Shown here one piece after another: positions 1-11,800 of a DNA stretch of 64,000 bases. The translations under genes and the position numbers were made by a program. The stretch is from contig OY740768.1 in NCBI GenBank assembly GCA_963513935.1, positions 13,685,993 through 13,749,992 on the forward strand, in the 5' to 3' direction. The notes under the pieces are model-generated. The model saw nothing but the letters and a program-made list of their open reading frames with translations, did not search any database and had not been told where the DNA came from. Numbering within the stretch: position 1 is the stretch's first letter; each line of letters begins with the position of its first letter. The DNA is from Aphrophora alni. Taxonomy: Eukaryota; Arthropoda; Insecta; Hemiptera; Aphrophoridae.

Positions 1-504
1 TATTCACTCATTATTCAAAACATTGTTTAAAGTAGGTATATACCCTACTTTAACATGCAAACAATATAGCCTACTATGTATGTAGACAATTTTTTTTTAT
101 GTGTGTAAACAGTTCATTTATCTTTATTTTTTTTTATGTGTGTGTAATGGCCTAGGTTAATATAGTTGGTTTACTTATAGCTTTTGTTTAATTTATGATA
201 GGCTAGTTAGATTAGATTTAGGGAGTATGCTAATGCACAAAAAACAATGACCACCAACGGGACATGTACACCAAATCTAGAAAATTAAGAAGTTAAACTT
301 CGATGAGATTGGTGTAAATAAATATTCTGCACTGATCCCCTATTTGTATAAATAAATATGCTGTACTGATTCCCAATTTGATTTTCAACCTAAGATTAAA
401 ATCAAGCATTTATATTCAAAGTAGTCTGGCCTGATATGAAAACTCAGTGAGAGGTTGTAAGAGTTTTAGAATTCTACAGACCAAACAAAACAACAAACCT
501 TTAA

Positions 505-919
505 GCCTGGTTTACACGGGTAGAGTTGTTGGTAGAGTAGAGTTTCTAGTCGAGTAACTCTACTCATGTAAACGCTTACTAACGTCTAGTAGCTAGTAGA
601 GTAGCAAGTAGGTAGTAGAGTATAGTTACTAGCAGCATGTGGGAAAGTAACTCTACTCTACTTCCCCCACCACTAGCAAAATTGTCACTCTCCTGCACAC
701 TATACTTGTGTAAACGTGATCCGTCGGCAGTAGAGTAGAGTTTCTGGTAGAGTGACGCTGTCTTGTGACTGGTAATGAGGAGGAACACACAGTTCACAAA
801 CTATCATCAATACTCTACTATGTGTGAACAGTCGCTTGTTTAAAATCGGTAGAGTGATCAAGAAAGTAGCTCTACTAGAAACTCTACTCTACCAACAACT
901 CTACCCGTGTAAATCAGGC
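505..919. mobile_element. TIR MITE with TAGAGT-rich arms, flanked by TTAA
   Basis: The two ends are inverted copies over about 45 bp: the left end reads GCCTGGTTTACACGGGTAGA and the reverse complement of the right end reads GCCTGATTTACACGGGTAGA. The element lies between TTAA at 501-504 and TTAA at 920-923. The interior is full of imperfect TAGAGT/TAGTAGAG repeats and more GC-rich than its surroundings. The open frame on the minus strand at 579-797 is just this repeat and is not a gene. TTAA would fit a piggyBac target, but the tips do not start with CCC, so the superfamily is left open. Confidence 0.7.
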
Positions 920-2151
920 TTAAAAGTAGCCCACTATTTACTTACTAGTGCTCACTAAAAACACATAAACATAATCTGATAGTTTTTAATAGGCTAAGTG
1001 TATTTCAGATGATTTACTGTGAGACAATTTGTACACACTATGAATTATCGCTCAATCTGAGTTGAGGTTTTATTATTTTGGCAAACCATTGTAAACTCCT
1101 TTTATCTTTATGAATTATTTGAGGTGTTTTTTGTTATAACATACTGTTGCTTGTTTTATACATGCATAATCTAGGCTACTGTATATCCTCATTAATTAAA
1201 ATAGGAATATTACTTAAAATGTGTAAAATACAAAAATTATTGGGCTAAATCTAAAATGTTTCAATATATTTAAATGTATATAATTATAATTCTCTATATC
1301 AATACTTCAACGCATGACCTAATTCACATTATTTTCAATTGAGCATAACTGAAAAAAATATTTAAATAATTCTATGAAACAAGAAGTTAAAAGCTGATTA
1401 CCTGCAAACCTTGTAAAAATTCTAGAAGATGCCATACTGAAGTATCGTAAATAGCCCTGAGTTTTGTAATCTCTGATAAAAATCTTCGTATTTTGCCTAT
1501 TAAGTGTTAATAAAATTTAATTATAAACTATAATAGCAGCCAAGTTAAAAATAGTGTTCGGAGCTCATGAACACACCACTGACCAATGCCTATCAGAAGG
1601 TCGAAGGAACAATCGTAGAAAGGAGAGAAGACATAACCTATAACCTACTGCCTTCTTGTTAGGAATACTAGTTTGTAAATCAGCTGTTTCCACATTTTTG
1701 TAGATATAAAACGAAATGAAAGAATGATTTAGTTTGAAAGTGTGAAAAGACGCACAAAATTCACGTGGTAGTAAAGGCTAGTTGCAGTTCAGTTTGTCTG
1801 AAAGACAAGATCATGTTTGATTTACGGATATGTGGTAATAATACATATTTAATTTTAATGTAATAATATAGCTGAAAAATCTTAAAATATCTTTTTAAAT
1901 TATTGAAATAATATTGAGGAAACATAATGTGTATTATTTATAAATTGAGTTGGTCAACAAGAAAACAAAAATGTCGACATAGGAATTTTAACATGTGTGT
2001 GTGTGTACGCGTCATTAATTATTTCTTATTACAAAAATCATATATATATGTAGGTATATAAAATATATAGATGATTTTGTACAAAAATTTCTTAAACCAT
2101 AGATCAAGAAGAAACACGAAATACGTAGTCATGCCAGTTAGCTGTGATTTG

Positions 2152-2159
2152 TGACGTCA
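2152..2159. promoter_or_regulatory. CRE-like palindrome upstream of KCMF1
   Basis: The sequence TGACGTCA, the perfect CREB/ATF consensus, lies about 220 bp before the KCMF1 start codon in a locally GC-richer patch. CRE sites are common in promoters of housekeeping genes. That it acts here is inference. Confidence 0.35.
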
Positions 2160-2381
2160 CTATAGCCTAGTTGGGTTTCTGGTTGGTTGGGTTACCTTAG
2201 ATCGTTGACTTGACTGCCGACTATTAGAATTAGGATGAAATTAATCACATTTTTCCAACCTTGCAAAAGTATTGATTGTTAAATTTCAATGTTCAGATGT
2301 TCTTAAATGCTACAGAGTAATTTTTTAAATATAAAAACAAAAGGTGCAGTGTTCCTTTATAGTCAGCTATAGTAGGGTGAA

Positions 2382-2397
2382 ATGTCTCGACATGATG
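2382..2397 (+). CDS. KCMF1: KCMF1 coding exon 1 (start codon)
   Basis: ATG TCT CGA CAT GAT G encodes MSRHD plus the first base of a glycine codon, followed by the donor GTAAGC. It matches the family N-terminus MSRHEG and joins in phase 1 to the exon at 16660. Too short for an ORF search; it was found by looking for the missing N-terminus. Confidence 0.9.
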
Positions 2398-4858
2398 GTA
2401 AGCAGACTATGAATGGCTGATTTCTGCGAAATGTAAAAAATAATTGTATTTCTATTAAAATGTTTGTTATAATTTTATTTTAATATTTGAAATTCTATAT
2501 TTAAGGATACAATATCACTATTCTAAAGCTAAAGTAACATAATTTCCTATTCTTTTTTTGTGTATAAACGTTTATTATTGTTATTTTAATTAGGCTAGCA
2601 AATACCTATGAAATTTCATTAAAAAAAGAAACAATTCTTAAAATTGCACTCATACCATACAAAGTCATAACATTTTTTGTATAGCAGTTGATTTATAATT
2701 TGAATTGACTTTAAATATCAGTTAGGTAATTTTAATATGAATCAATTGTCATAGCCTTACTTGGCCTTAGGCTAGGATAAGTGACCAACTGTTATCCTAA
2801 ATATCAGATAGTGTACAGTTCCAGTTTTGAAATGAGCAATTTTATTCATTGATTTGATCACTTTTTTAATTGAATTATTTACAGTTTGAAGATTTCAGAT
2901 CTAGAATATACTATACTTAATAATTATAGGCTAGGATAATTTGATCCAACCTAACCTAGGTCTTTTTTAATCTAGGTTTAATGTATTTATAGACTAATTG
3001 AAAATAAAGAATAGGCTAGCTGCTTTATTTTTCTTCATGTATTGGTAGCCAAGGTTAATTTTTCGGTTCTCTATGCTAATATTTATTGTATGGTGTAGGA
3101 CCTAGTAGGTAATTGATTACAAAGAAAGTTGCTGGTATTTTTGGCGATACCAAAAAAAAGTTACATACGTTATTTCTTGATAATATAATAAGGGTAATTA
3201 TTGATTATGCAGTCCTGTTGAATTTTAAGATTAAAAATCATGAAATCTGTTACTGCCTACCTTAATTTTATGGTAAATGTTCAGTTGATACAGCGCTGCA
3301 ATTTAATATAGAAATTTTATGATATCGTATTTTACATACCTAATTATGAAACAATTGGATCATCCTTAAGCTGGGAAGAACATTTTCAAGTATGTAAATT
3401 CATTATTTGTGTCTAAAATAAGCAATTTAAAAGTTTGCATTCAATGATCAGAATACCCGATCAGCCTATGCGTCTCGGTTTCGTAGGTTTAGAATAGCTA
3501 ATAGAATAATGTGTTGTTAAAAGTGTCTTTTAATAGATATGTATTATTATGCTGTACAATTTCAGTATTATGTGAACTAGTTCTCCCTCTCTCTCCCCCT
3601 CCCTCTCTCTCTCCCCCTCCCTCTCTCTCTCCCCCTCCCTCCCTCTATCTCCCTCCCTCCCTCTCTATCTCCCTCCCCTCTCTCCCTCTCCCTCCCCTCT
3701 CTCCCTCCCCCTCTCTCTCTTTCTCTTTTTTGTATATATATATATGTAATTTCTTTACCAGACCTTATATAACAAACCTTCCCAAACCTATTTGTTATGA
3801 TTCTTTAATCATATTAAGCTGTAATGTGTGCATGTATCATAAATATAAATAAAGAGAGAGAGAGAGAGTCAGTGTCAGTCACCTTTGCAGACCTAATAAA
3901 ATAATTGATCACATATTGATTAACTTGACGAACATAGTCATAAATATTAACGTAAAATGCATAACCTCAGATGGATTTCATACTTTTTTATTATTATTTT
4001 CTGCTAAATTAATGTATTTTGGTACTTCAAAAGTGTCTGGAGACACCTAATATGCTATTTTTTTCTTTTTTTCGAAATAAGGTTAGTAGTAAACTATTTC
4101 GATAATTTTCTTAACTAAATTTCAGGGTAAGGTAGATTGCATAATTACCATATTATATTAGTCTATTATTAGACTTACTGTCACAACATATGTACATTAA
4201 ATAAAAAACGTAATTTGCAATACTTTGAATAATTTTCAACATACATATTTTAATTGATAATCAACTTTTTCAACAATTATTGATAATCAATATAATTTCC
4301 TTAATATGCAACTGTACAAATATAACTTAAATACTTTATCATATCTGATTAATAGCATATAGGTCATATGTTAATTGTCTGTAATTTTCCTTACAAAGTG
4401 ATTTGATTACCTATTATATTAATTTTGTGATGAAAACAGTGGTATTTTTTTCTTTAGCCACAAAAATAAAAGTTTCACAACTTCCTTATTTATATCTATA
4501 CTTTTATTAGAAAAAGAAGATTAGACCTAGGGCCCACCAAACACCATTCTCTAAAAATAATACATAGTGCTTCAAATTTTTTTTTAAATTGCAAGAATCT
4601 GACCAAGCTTGGTATCAATTCTTAAATTGAAGTCCTAGGATTTTTTGTAGTTAACGGAATGAATGTTACAAAGATATATACCGGTAATTGTTTCAAAGAA
4701 AGTTACTGGTATTTTTTTTGATTTTTAAATCATATTCTACATACTTTATTTCTTAATAATAAAATAAGTTTTCAACGCGGAGCTAACTTATATAGCCTAC
4801 GTAAAAAATTAGCTCCGCTTTGAAAACTTATTTTATTATTAAGAAATAAGGTATGTAG

Positions 4859-4889
<31 letters not shown>

Positions 4890-6584
4890 CGCCAAAAATA
4901 TAGGTAACTTTCTTTCTAAAACAATTACCAAAAACTGTTTATTTTAACAAGTACAATTTCACAAAATGCTTTATTTTGTAACATATGTTTCATCATCAGG
5001 CAACTAAAGGTATTTATAAATTCTTAGAAATTAATTGTTACAGAGTTTATAACTTCCACAACAATTATTGGATTTCTAAAGGTTTCTAGGATAAGTTAGG
5101 TTAGGTTAGGTTGGTTTATTATGCATATGTTAAATGAAGAGTATAAATACAGAGAATATATATAATGTGTCATCACCGAGTTTATAACTTGCTTTATAAA
5201 ATATTAAATTTATAGGACAGGTTATGTTAGCTTGGTTTATTTTCATATTACAATTAATCAATAATGAAACCATTAATTTTTACAACAAGATATTGCTTCA
5301 ACAGCCAAGTATTAACTTCAGTTGGTCATTGAAGTGGGTGGTTTTCTTATGGTGAAAGTTGGAATGTTTTGTTAATTAATGATTACAAAATTTTCCACAA
5401 GTTTTTTCTCATTGAAATTAGTTGTTCTTTTTAATGATAATCCGTGGTTCATTCGGTTTAAATTTTAGTATCCTAATGGAATAATCAAATTATTATCTAT
5501 ATATTTAAAATTATAAAGGCAAGATGTGGTGATGTTCAAACTATGTTAAACTGTTAAGACTTGAGCATTTTAGTTCTTAATGATATATGAATATTCTTAT
5601 AATTTTAATTTGTAAGTAATACTTAAAATATAACCTACTCTATATTGTCGTACTGCTTCTTCCATATTGTTCTAAGAATTCACAAGTAGATGCATTAAAC
5701 TTCAAGCATGCATAATATAAGTACAGTACAAAGAAGTACATCTATGGATGAAATATTAAAGATGAAATAAGTTATGTTTTAAATCCATATTAAAACTATC
5801 ATATGTCGAATACCATCCTCAGAAATATATAACGTAGGATACTAAATAAGAACTTATATGTATTTTTATAAACATATAGTTGTATGATGTAATATATACA
5901 TATGATATAATACAGATTTTTATAATGCATTGCCCTAGCAGTTTTTTAAAGCGTGCATACTCTTGCAGTAGCAATTAATAAAATGACATAAAGCCTTTAG
6001 TAAATCATAAGGTTTTACATAAAGTTCTGTAAAAAAAAAATCCTGTTTTATCCGAATTTTTATCATTAGTATAAAAATGTACCCTCTACATCACCATCTA
6101 TTAAAAATTGAAATATTTTGTTTTTATAAGTAGGTACAGTATAATTATTTTGTTTTGTTTTTTGTTAGTTAATAGTTTCTTTACAAATTAACCACTTTTT
6201 TTCCCCCCCCTTTTTTTCCCTTTTTTTTTTCTTTCTTTCTTTCCTTCCTTCCCATTACTGTTGAGACCGATGGTTCTTGGTGGAATTCCATGTTTAAAGA
6301 TAATAAAACACAATTATTTATTTTGTAATATCCACTTTTAATTAGTCTAGCCGACCAATGGTTTCGAAACCAGGTATTGGTTTCGAAACCAATAGCAGGC
6401 GAAACCATTGGTCGGCTAGACTAATTAAAAGTGGATATTACAAAATAAATAATTGTGTTTTATTAACTTTTATTGTTGGTAAATTTTTTACAAAAATATT
6501 ATTATTATATTATTTGGTTAGAACAGATAATTCTCTTACAAGAAAACATATCATTATTTAATTTTATATTTCAAAATCAAAATT

Positions 6585-6679
<95 letters not shown>

Positions 6680-8786
6680 AGGCACTGCATCACAAATTAG
6701 GACTAGGGCATAGTCCAATTAGTGTGCATAGTCCAAGGCACACTATTATTTGAATCATTAAAACCATGTCTATCTTTATTTGCATCTATGACTTTACAGT
6801 CATTATCAGACACATCCATGTCTATTTCATCAATAAGTGTAGGTGTAGATTCAAATGAAGAGTGTAAATAAGAACCATCATATAACCTTTATCCCAATCC
6901 TTTTTTATAATAACAATTAATTTACAAACCCCAAATAAAAATACAAACCATTCATACAAATTTACAGAACTTTCGCACCTCACAAAAGTAATTAAAACAG
7001 AAACATGTGATTTCACAAAGAACACAATAGCATTGTATATATGTTAAAATAACAAGCCTACCAAACTCTGTAAAACGAAATAAAAAAATTAAAGAACAAA
7101 TTCATTAACATAAGTATAACTAAACGTAAGTGTAAGCAGGACCACCTATATATTACATTAATTTGGTGTGTCAGCTGTTTAGCAACTCTTCATAATGCTA
7201 AAACTATCATTTCATGTGGTCCTTGAACTAGATTAAAATTATCATTCACTCAAACACATGACAAAATAAAGAGAAATCCCTTGGGAAGTGTATTATAGTG
7301 GTATCTAGAGACAAATCGTCAAAATAAGATCGGTAAAGCATACAGATAAGATCGAGTGTATACATACGGAACTGTTCTGTGTCTGACAAATATATTTGGA
7401 ACAGTTCCGTATGTCTACACTCGGGCCGTGGGACTTGCTATGGATTGGTGTTGTGTGTCTAGGTCACTGGGTTAAACAAACCAGTACTGTTCAAAACTTC
7501 ATGGTTTCTTTCCTCTACCAAAATTTCAACCCCCATAGATTATAATAGTAGTTTTATCAGAATGAATTGTTATGAGATATAGCCTGATTAATATTAATTA
7601 GCCCTATATTTAAACATTAGACTACTGTTTTTAAATTAAGTAGGCCTATTTCATTGGAATATTGCCTTTATAGTAATTGTTTGATTTAGCACTTGCTACT
7701 GCAGGGTTTGATATAATCCTTTTTCTGTTTAGTTTATAAATTACTTGTTTATAAGAGGAGAATGGAGGTCTGGTTACAACGTCTATACCCTATGTACAGT
7801 CAAACCTCAAGGATGGTCCCTACCCTGACACTATTAGTGTTTTCAGGCTAGGAGTCTTTATTTTTTGTTTTTTCTTCCTTCCTTTATAAGGCAATGATGA
7901 CTGGAAGGTTCTTCTCCTCTAAACAACAAGGGGGAAAAGCATTGGTGTGTTAGAAGTCCCTGGTTCAGAAAGTATTGACTTGGGACTATGAAACAAAGTG
8001 GAGAACTACGATTGATAGCAAATTCACCTTCCGGGGGCTCACTGTAGTGAGTACGGGGTTGACGAACCTGAGGGAATTTACCTTTTTTTTTTTTTTTAAG
8101 TAATCTTAAGTTAGCTCCCTCTCATGTTGAGCTTCTTTCCTATCGAGTCTTCATTGACCAACTCTTGTTCTCTTCAGACCCTGATGCTATTATAGTATTT
8201 GAAGGCCAGGAGTTTTTATTTTATATTCTTTTTTCCTTGACATAGAGGTTTTTTGTCTTTAACAACCTATAACCGCCAAGCGGTGCCATATGATACCGCA
8301 AGTATTCTTACTGTAGTATTTTCTTTTCTTTGTAGTAGACAACCTTATGACTTTTTATACTTGCTTGACTGGTTCGACTGTAAGAGTATAAAATAAATTT
8401 TGTCTAGAACTGTTGGTTTACGTGCTCGTTTAGTTTTCTTTGATTACATTAAGTTTTGATTTTACATTTGTCTTTTCCCATGGATAACCCTCACATAATA
8501 TTCGAGTAAGTAATAAAACTTCTTTTAAGGTATATAAGATTTCTACGTTTTTGTATAGATACTAGTGAGTAGGATATAACAATATTTAGTTTACTTCTGA
8601 GTATTTTATTCATGCTACATCGAAGTTTACGTCCCTGGTACCATAAAGTACCACTCGGGTGAACTGGTTTACATTTTATTTTTTGTTTAGTAAAACTCTA
8701 CTTTTCTTTCTTTTAGGGAAGGTCTTACATTAGACGAACTAGTACATATTTTAAATGAAGAAAATTGCCAATTTGAAGCTGCTGAT

Positions 8787-8846
<60 letters not shown>

Positions 8847-11800
8847 TCAAGATCCCAATGTATTTACAAGATAGGATTCAGGAGATGAGAATGTTGCTTA
8901 CGTTGATAATTTGGCAGGAAACCAATTATTGGCAAATGCCGAAGCTTATCTCTTTGGAACTAGCAATCATGAAATTACCCAATACAAATGTAAGAAATAG
9001 TGAAGATGAATTGTTTCGACAAGATCTGACAAAAAATTATCTGTAAGATGCCATGTTGAATGCAGAAACATATTTACCAGAAAATAATGCTGGCAGTAAA
9101 CAAACAGGAGAGTCTACGAGCGAAGATGAGGCTTTTGATTTCCAGAAAACACTAAACTTGCAACAGATCACTTGTGGAAGGTGATTAGGAAAATGTTGAC
9201 TTTCCTTTCCCTGTAAAAGATTTTTCTCATTTTAATAATCTATCATAGGTCCAAATGTTTGAAAAATTATTTTTAATCTACCTTATGTAAGAAGAAACAG
9301 ATTTTTAGAGATAGCAAAATTCCTTCATTCCATAACAATAATCTTGACATGACTAACAAATACAATAAAATCCATCCTCTAATGACACAAATCAAAGAAT
9401 AATTTGTTGAATACTTTATGCCCCAATGACATTTGAATTACGATGAATACATGGTCCAATATTTTGGACATCATTTATGTAAACAATTCATAAACAATAA
9501 GTCCATCAGATTCGGTTATAAGGCTTGGTGCATCAATTTACCAAATTAATATATTGTAAATTTTGAATTTTATGCCGGAAAAAATAAACAAATACCATAC
9601 ATCATTGAAAACTACTTTGGAAAATCAACCGCACCCTTCTACAGAATGCTGATGTAAATACTGGACTGAAGACGCAAACTTCTGTATAAATTTTTTTGGA
9701 AAACTCATTCACTAGCCAAAATTTGCTTGGGGTTTTTAAAGAGAGCGGTTACAATGGTAGTAGAACGATAAAGGGACAATCGGCTTCCAAAAAACATTCC
9801 TCTAACTACAAAAAAATCATTTTCAAAAGATCGTTCTTTTATGAAACCACGCTATACAAAAGTAATGACATTCAATATATCTGCTGGATGGATAATTCTG
9901 TCATAACAGTAGCCTCAACATTAAATGGTGTCCATCCGACTTCTAACGTGAGAAGGTATTAAAAAGACGATTTAAAACAATATTGTATGTTACAAGACAA
10001 AATTTAGTAGGGGTATACAACAAAAAATGGGCAATACTAATCTAGGTGATGAAAACGTGAATAGTGAGGTATAAAGTGGTGGTAGCCAATTTTCACATGG
10101 TTAATAGATTGCAGCAGTTCAGAATGCCTGGATATTATATACAAAAAATGTACAAAGAATTCCGGTGGAAGATTGCTCTAACTTACCTAAAATGCTATGG
10201 AATACCATAATCCAATGGGAAAAAAATCAACTTGTAATCAACCTTCGTTATTATCAGCTTGGGACATTTTATTATTCCTACTTAGCAAGGATCAAGACTA
10301 CGTTGCATTGGGGAGAATTGTGAGCCAAGAATTCGGACGATGTGCATAAAATATATTATAGGATCACCTATTTTTTACCATACCACACTTCAAAATAATA
10401 CGAGATATTATGTTAATAAACGATGTATTATTCTTTATCAGTAATAAAACATTTAGAAAATTACTGATTGTATAGTTTTTGATGAACTTTTGAGATGATT
10501 CTTTTGCTCTCACAAAACACATGGTTTGGCTGAGTGGTACTGTATGGTACCGCTAATAAAACTCCAAAATAAAAATAAAATTACAAACATTAAATTTTTT
10601 AACTATTTTTCTTTGTCATAATAAAGATGTAGCAAAATAAGTATCCAAAAAATAATGGAAAATTAAAACATGACAAATTCCCGGCGCTAATGAGTTAAAC
10701 AACAAGAATAAATTGTAGCAAATTCTGTTTGTAAACGCTAGAATTGTGATGTCAGCCATTAATTGTGTTGTTCATTTTGAAAAACATTCTTAATAGGTCT
10801 TGAGCGTAGACAGGTTTATTATTAGTAGATTCAGTTTTATTAAATTGCATCTTGAAAGTCTATAACCAACAAGTTTGTCTTTTATTGGAGAGTGAGATAG
10901 TTTGTGTTATGATTAGATATATATAAATATTTTAAACAACTGTTGAATGGATTTTGATCTGATAACAGTAGCTTAATGTTAAAAACAATAGTAAATTATT
11001 CCAGTTTGGAAATATATCAGCATGAAAAGCAAAAAGTGAAGTAATATTTTTATAATACTGTACAAAAAAAAACCCTGAAATTTGACCAAAGGAATTCCCC
11101 CCCCCATCAGAAATAAATTGTTGTTTCTGCTAGAATTGATGTTTAGAATGATTCCATAAAAAAAATTATATTAAATCATTGATTAGTAATAATAAATTAA
11201 TTACAAATTTCAGCCTATTTTAAACTTTTAAAAATTTATATATATTTAATTCGATGAAAATCTGCTCATATGCAGAAGTGGAAAAGTTATGTCGAAGTGG
11301 AAAAGGAGTAGAAGCTGATATTTAAGTCGAATGAATCCTAACCATCTAATTGAAATCATTTCCCACCGCTCCTGAAATGTATTTAAATTATTATTATTAT
11401 TATTACTTGTTAGTGGCCCCTTTTAGCCGTTACTGATTGTTGGGTAGCGTACCTTCCAAAGTACACTCATAACATGGACAGAAATAATTAATATTATAGA
11501 TATTCGACCAATTAGAAATTTGTTGCACAATAATTGTTCATAAACTCAATGTTTAAAATTCTTTTAATGATTTTATTATGTATTTTTTCTAGCTTTGTTT
11601 TGAATTTTCATGAACTAGTTATAACTAGGATCAAATCGCTAATCATTTCGTAAATTAAAATGTAGATTCAAATTTCTTTTTATAGTAAGCCAAGCAATTA
11701 TTTTATGCAATGTTATATAAAAAAAAAAAAAAAAAGTGATTTTGTTTTTATATTTTAATTATCTAACCTTTTGTCTAGCAAACTTTTATATATAAACTTA

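Larger units (their letters stand above)
1..2381. other. Upstream region of KCMF1
   Basis: No coding sequence is visible. The stretch is AT-rich and holds one TIR element (505-919, listed separately), a short (TG)n tract near 1994-2004 and, close to the KCMF1 start codon, a more GC-rich patch (about 2140-2220) that probably contains the promoter. The transcription start cannot be fixed from sequence alone. Confidence 0.5.
8263..10694 (+). mobile_element. piggyBac-like element, decayed
   Basis: The element lies between TTAA at 8259-8262 and TTAA at 10695-10698. The tips are only loosely alike (left CAACCTATAACCGCC, right reversed CTCATTAGCGCCGGG). GGTACC-type palindromes recur near 8285, 8638 and 10536 as subterminal repeats. 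Inside is a broken piggyBac-type transposase. An autonomous copy once existed; this one cannot act. Confidence 0.75.

Noticed and set aside
3511..3852. 113-codon Pro/Ser/Leu-rich frame
   Set aside because: It is the translation of a CT-rich satellite and AT-rich flanks; no family resemblance.
5092..5112. TTAGG repeats as possible telomeric sequence
   Set aside because: Only three TTAGG units in the middle of an intron; chance or a tiny interstitial repeat, not a telomere.
6588..8846. CRISPR-like repeat arrays
   Set aside because: The regular patterns are (TA)n microsatellites and palindromic elements, and the window is eukaryotic.
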